A stretch of DNA of 7,475 nucleotides from Bacillota bacterium (lineage in GTDB: Bacteria; Bacillota; Clostridia; Acetivibrionales; DTU013): positions 1-7,475 of the forward strand of contig JAEZJL010000007.1 in assembly GCA_023415815.1 (NCBI GenBank), in the 5' to 3' direction. Position 1 is the stretch's first letter. Each line of letters starts with the position of its first letter. The notes beneath the pieces were generated by a model. The model made no database searches. It worked only from the letters and a program-made list of their open reading frames with translations, and was not told the DNA's origin. Position numbers and translations under genes: made by a program. Shown piece by piece: positions 7,405-7,475 of this stretch.

Positions 7405-7475
7405 ATGAAAAAACATACTTTTTTTAAGCTTATTTCAAAATTAATGTCGGTTCTTATACTGCTTGCGGGCCTGCA
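7405..7475 (+). CDS. N-terminus of a probable exported or membrane protein, truncated by window edge
   Basis: ATG at 7405 follows GAGGGG (7392-7397) by seven bases, and the frame stays open to the window end (23 full codons). The sequence MKKHTFFKLISKLMSVLIL and the residues after it show a basic start followed by a hydrophobic run (LMSVLILLAGL), like a signal peptide or first membrane helix. Too little is present to name a family. Its long, foldable leader and its position opposite the padR-tuf promoter suggest regulated expression, but that is inference. Confidence 0.6.
   Translation, partial: MKKHTFFKLISKLMSVLILLAGL

Overview
The window looks like chromosomal DNA from a Gram-positive clostridial bacterium (Firmicutes/Bacillota). 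I infer this from strong GGAGG-type ribosome binding sites, a clostridial-style EF-Tu with a TDPGDP-type insert after the ALKAL motif, two PadR regulators, and an MMPL exporter paired with an xxxLxxG heptad-repeat protein. Coding DNA is fairly GC-rich, while the promoters are AT-rich. No tRNA, rRNA, insertion sequence, CRISPR array or phage gene is visible.

Layout. Positions 1-1529 (+) are the 3' part of an MMPL/RND-family transporter whose 5' end lies outside the window. Its stop codon overlaps the start of an exported 891-residue protein (1529-4204, +) with two arrays of xxxLxxG heptads, 24 and 22 units, flanking an Ala-rich segment. After 83 bases containing a good sigma-A promoter and a palindromic operator comes a PadR regulator fused to a C-terminal DUF4180 domain (4288-5202, +). 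A 121-base convergent intergenic region holds an 18-bp perfect hairpin. On the minus strand a second, paralogous PadR regulator (7067-6507) overlaps by 20 bases a complete EF-Tu gene (6526-5324). The last ~400 bases hold the minus-strand promoter and operator, then a stretch able to fold into several RNA stems. That stretch leads into a new plus-strand gene, of which only the signal-peptide-like N-terminus is present (7405 to the edge).

How the parts may work together. The two PadR proteins align without gaps over their first ~130 residues. Their promoters share the same operator architecture, ACATATGT followed 8 bases later by ACAT or a degenerate copy. This suggests mutual or shared autoregulation. 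One PadR lies directly downstream of an envelope transporter pair and the other is translationally linked to an EF-Tu gene that differs from the consensus at several otherwise conserved positions. A reasonable but unproven reading is a PadR-controlled stress or drug-response locus combining an exporter module with a conditional translation factor. The PadR/EF-Tu operon, the shared operators and the structured leader near the right edge are the most unusual elements.
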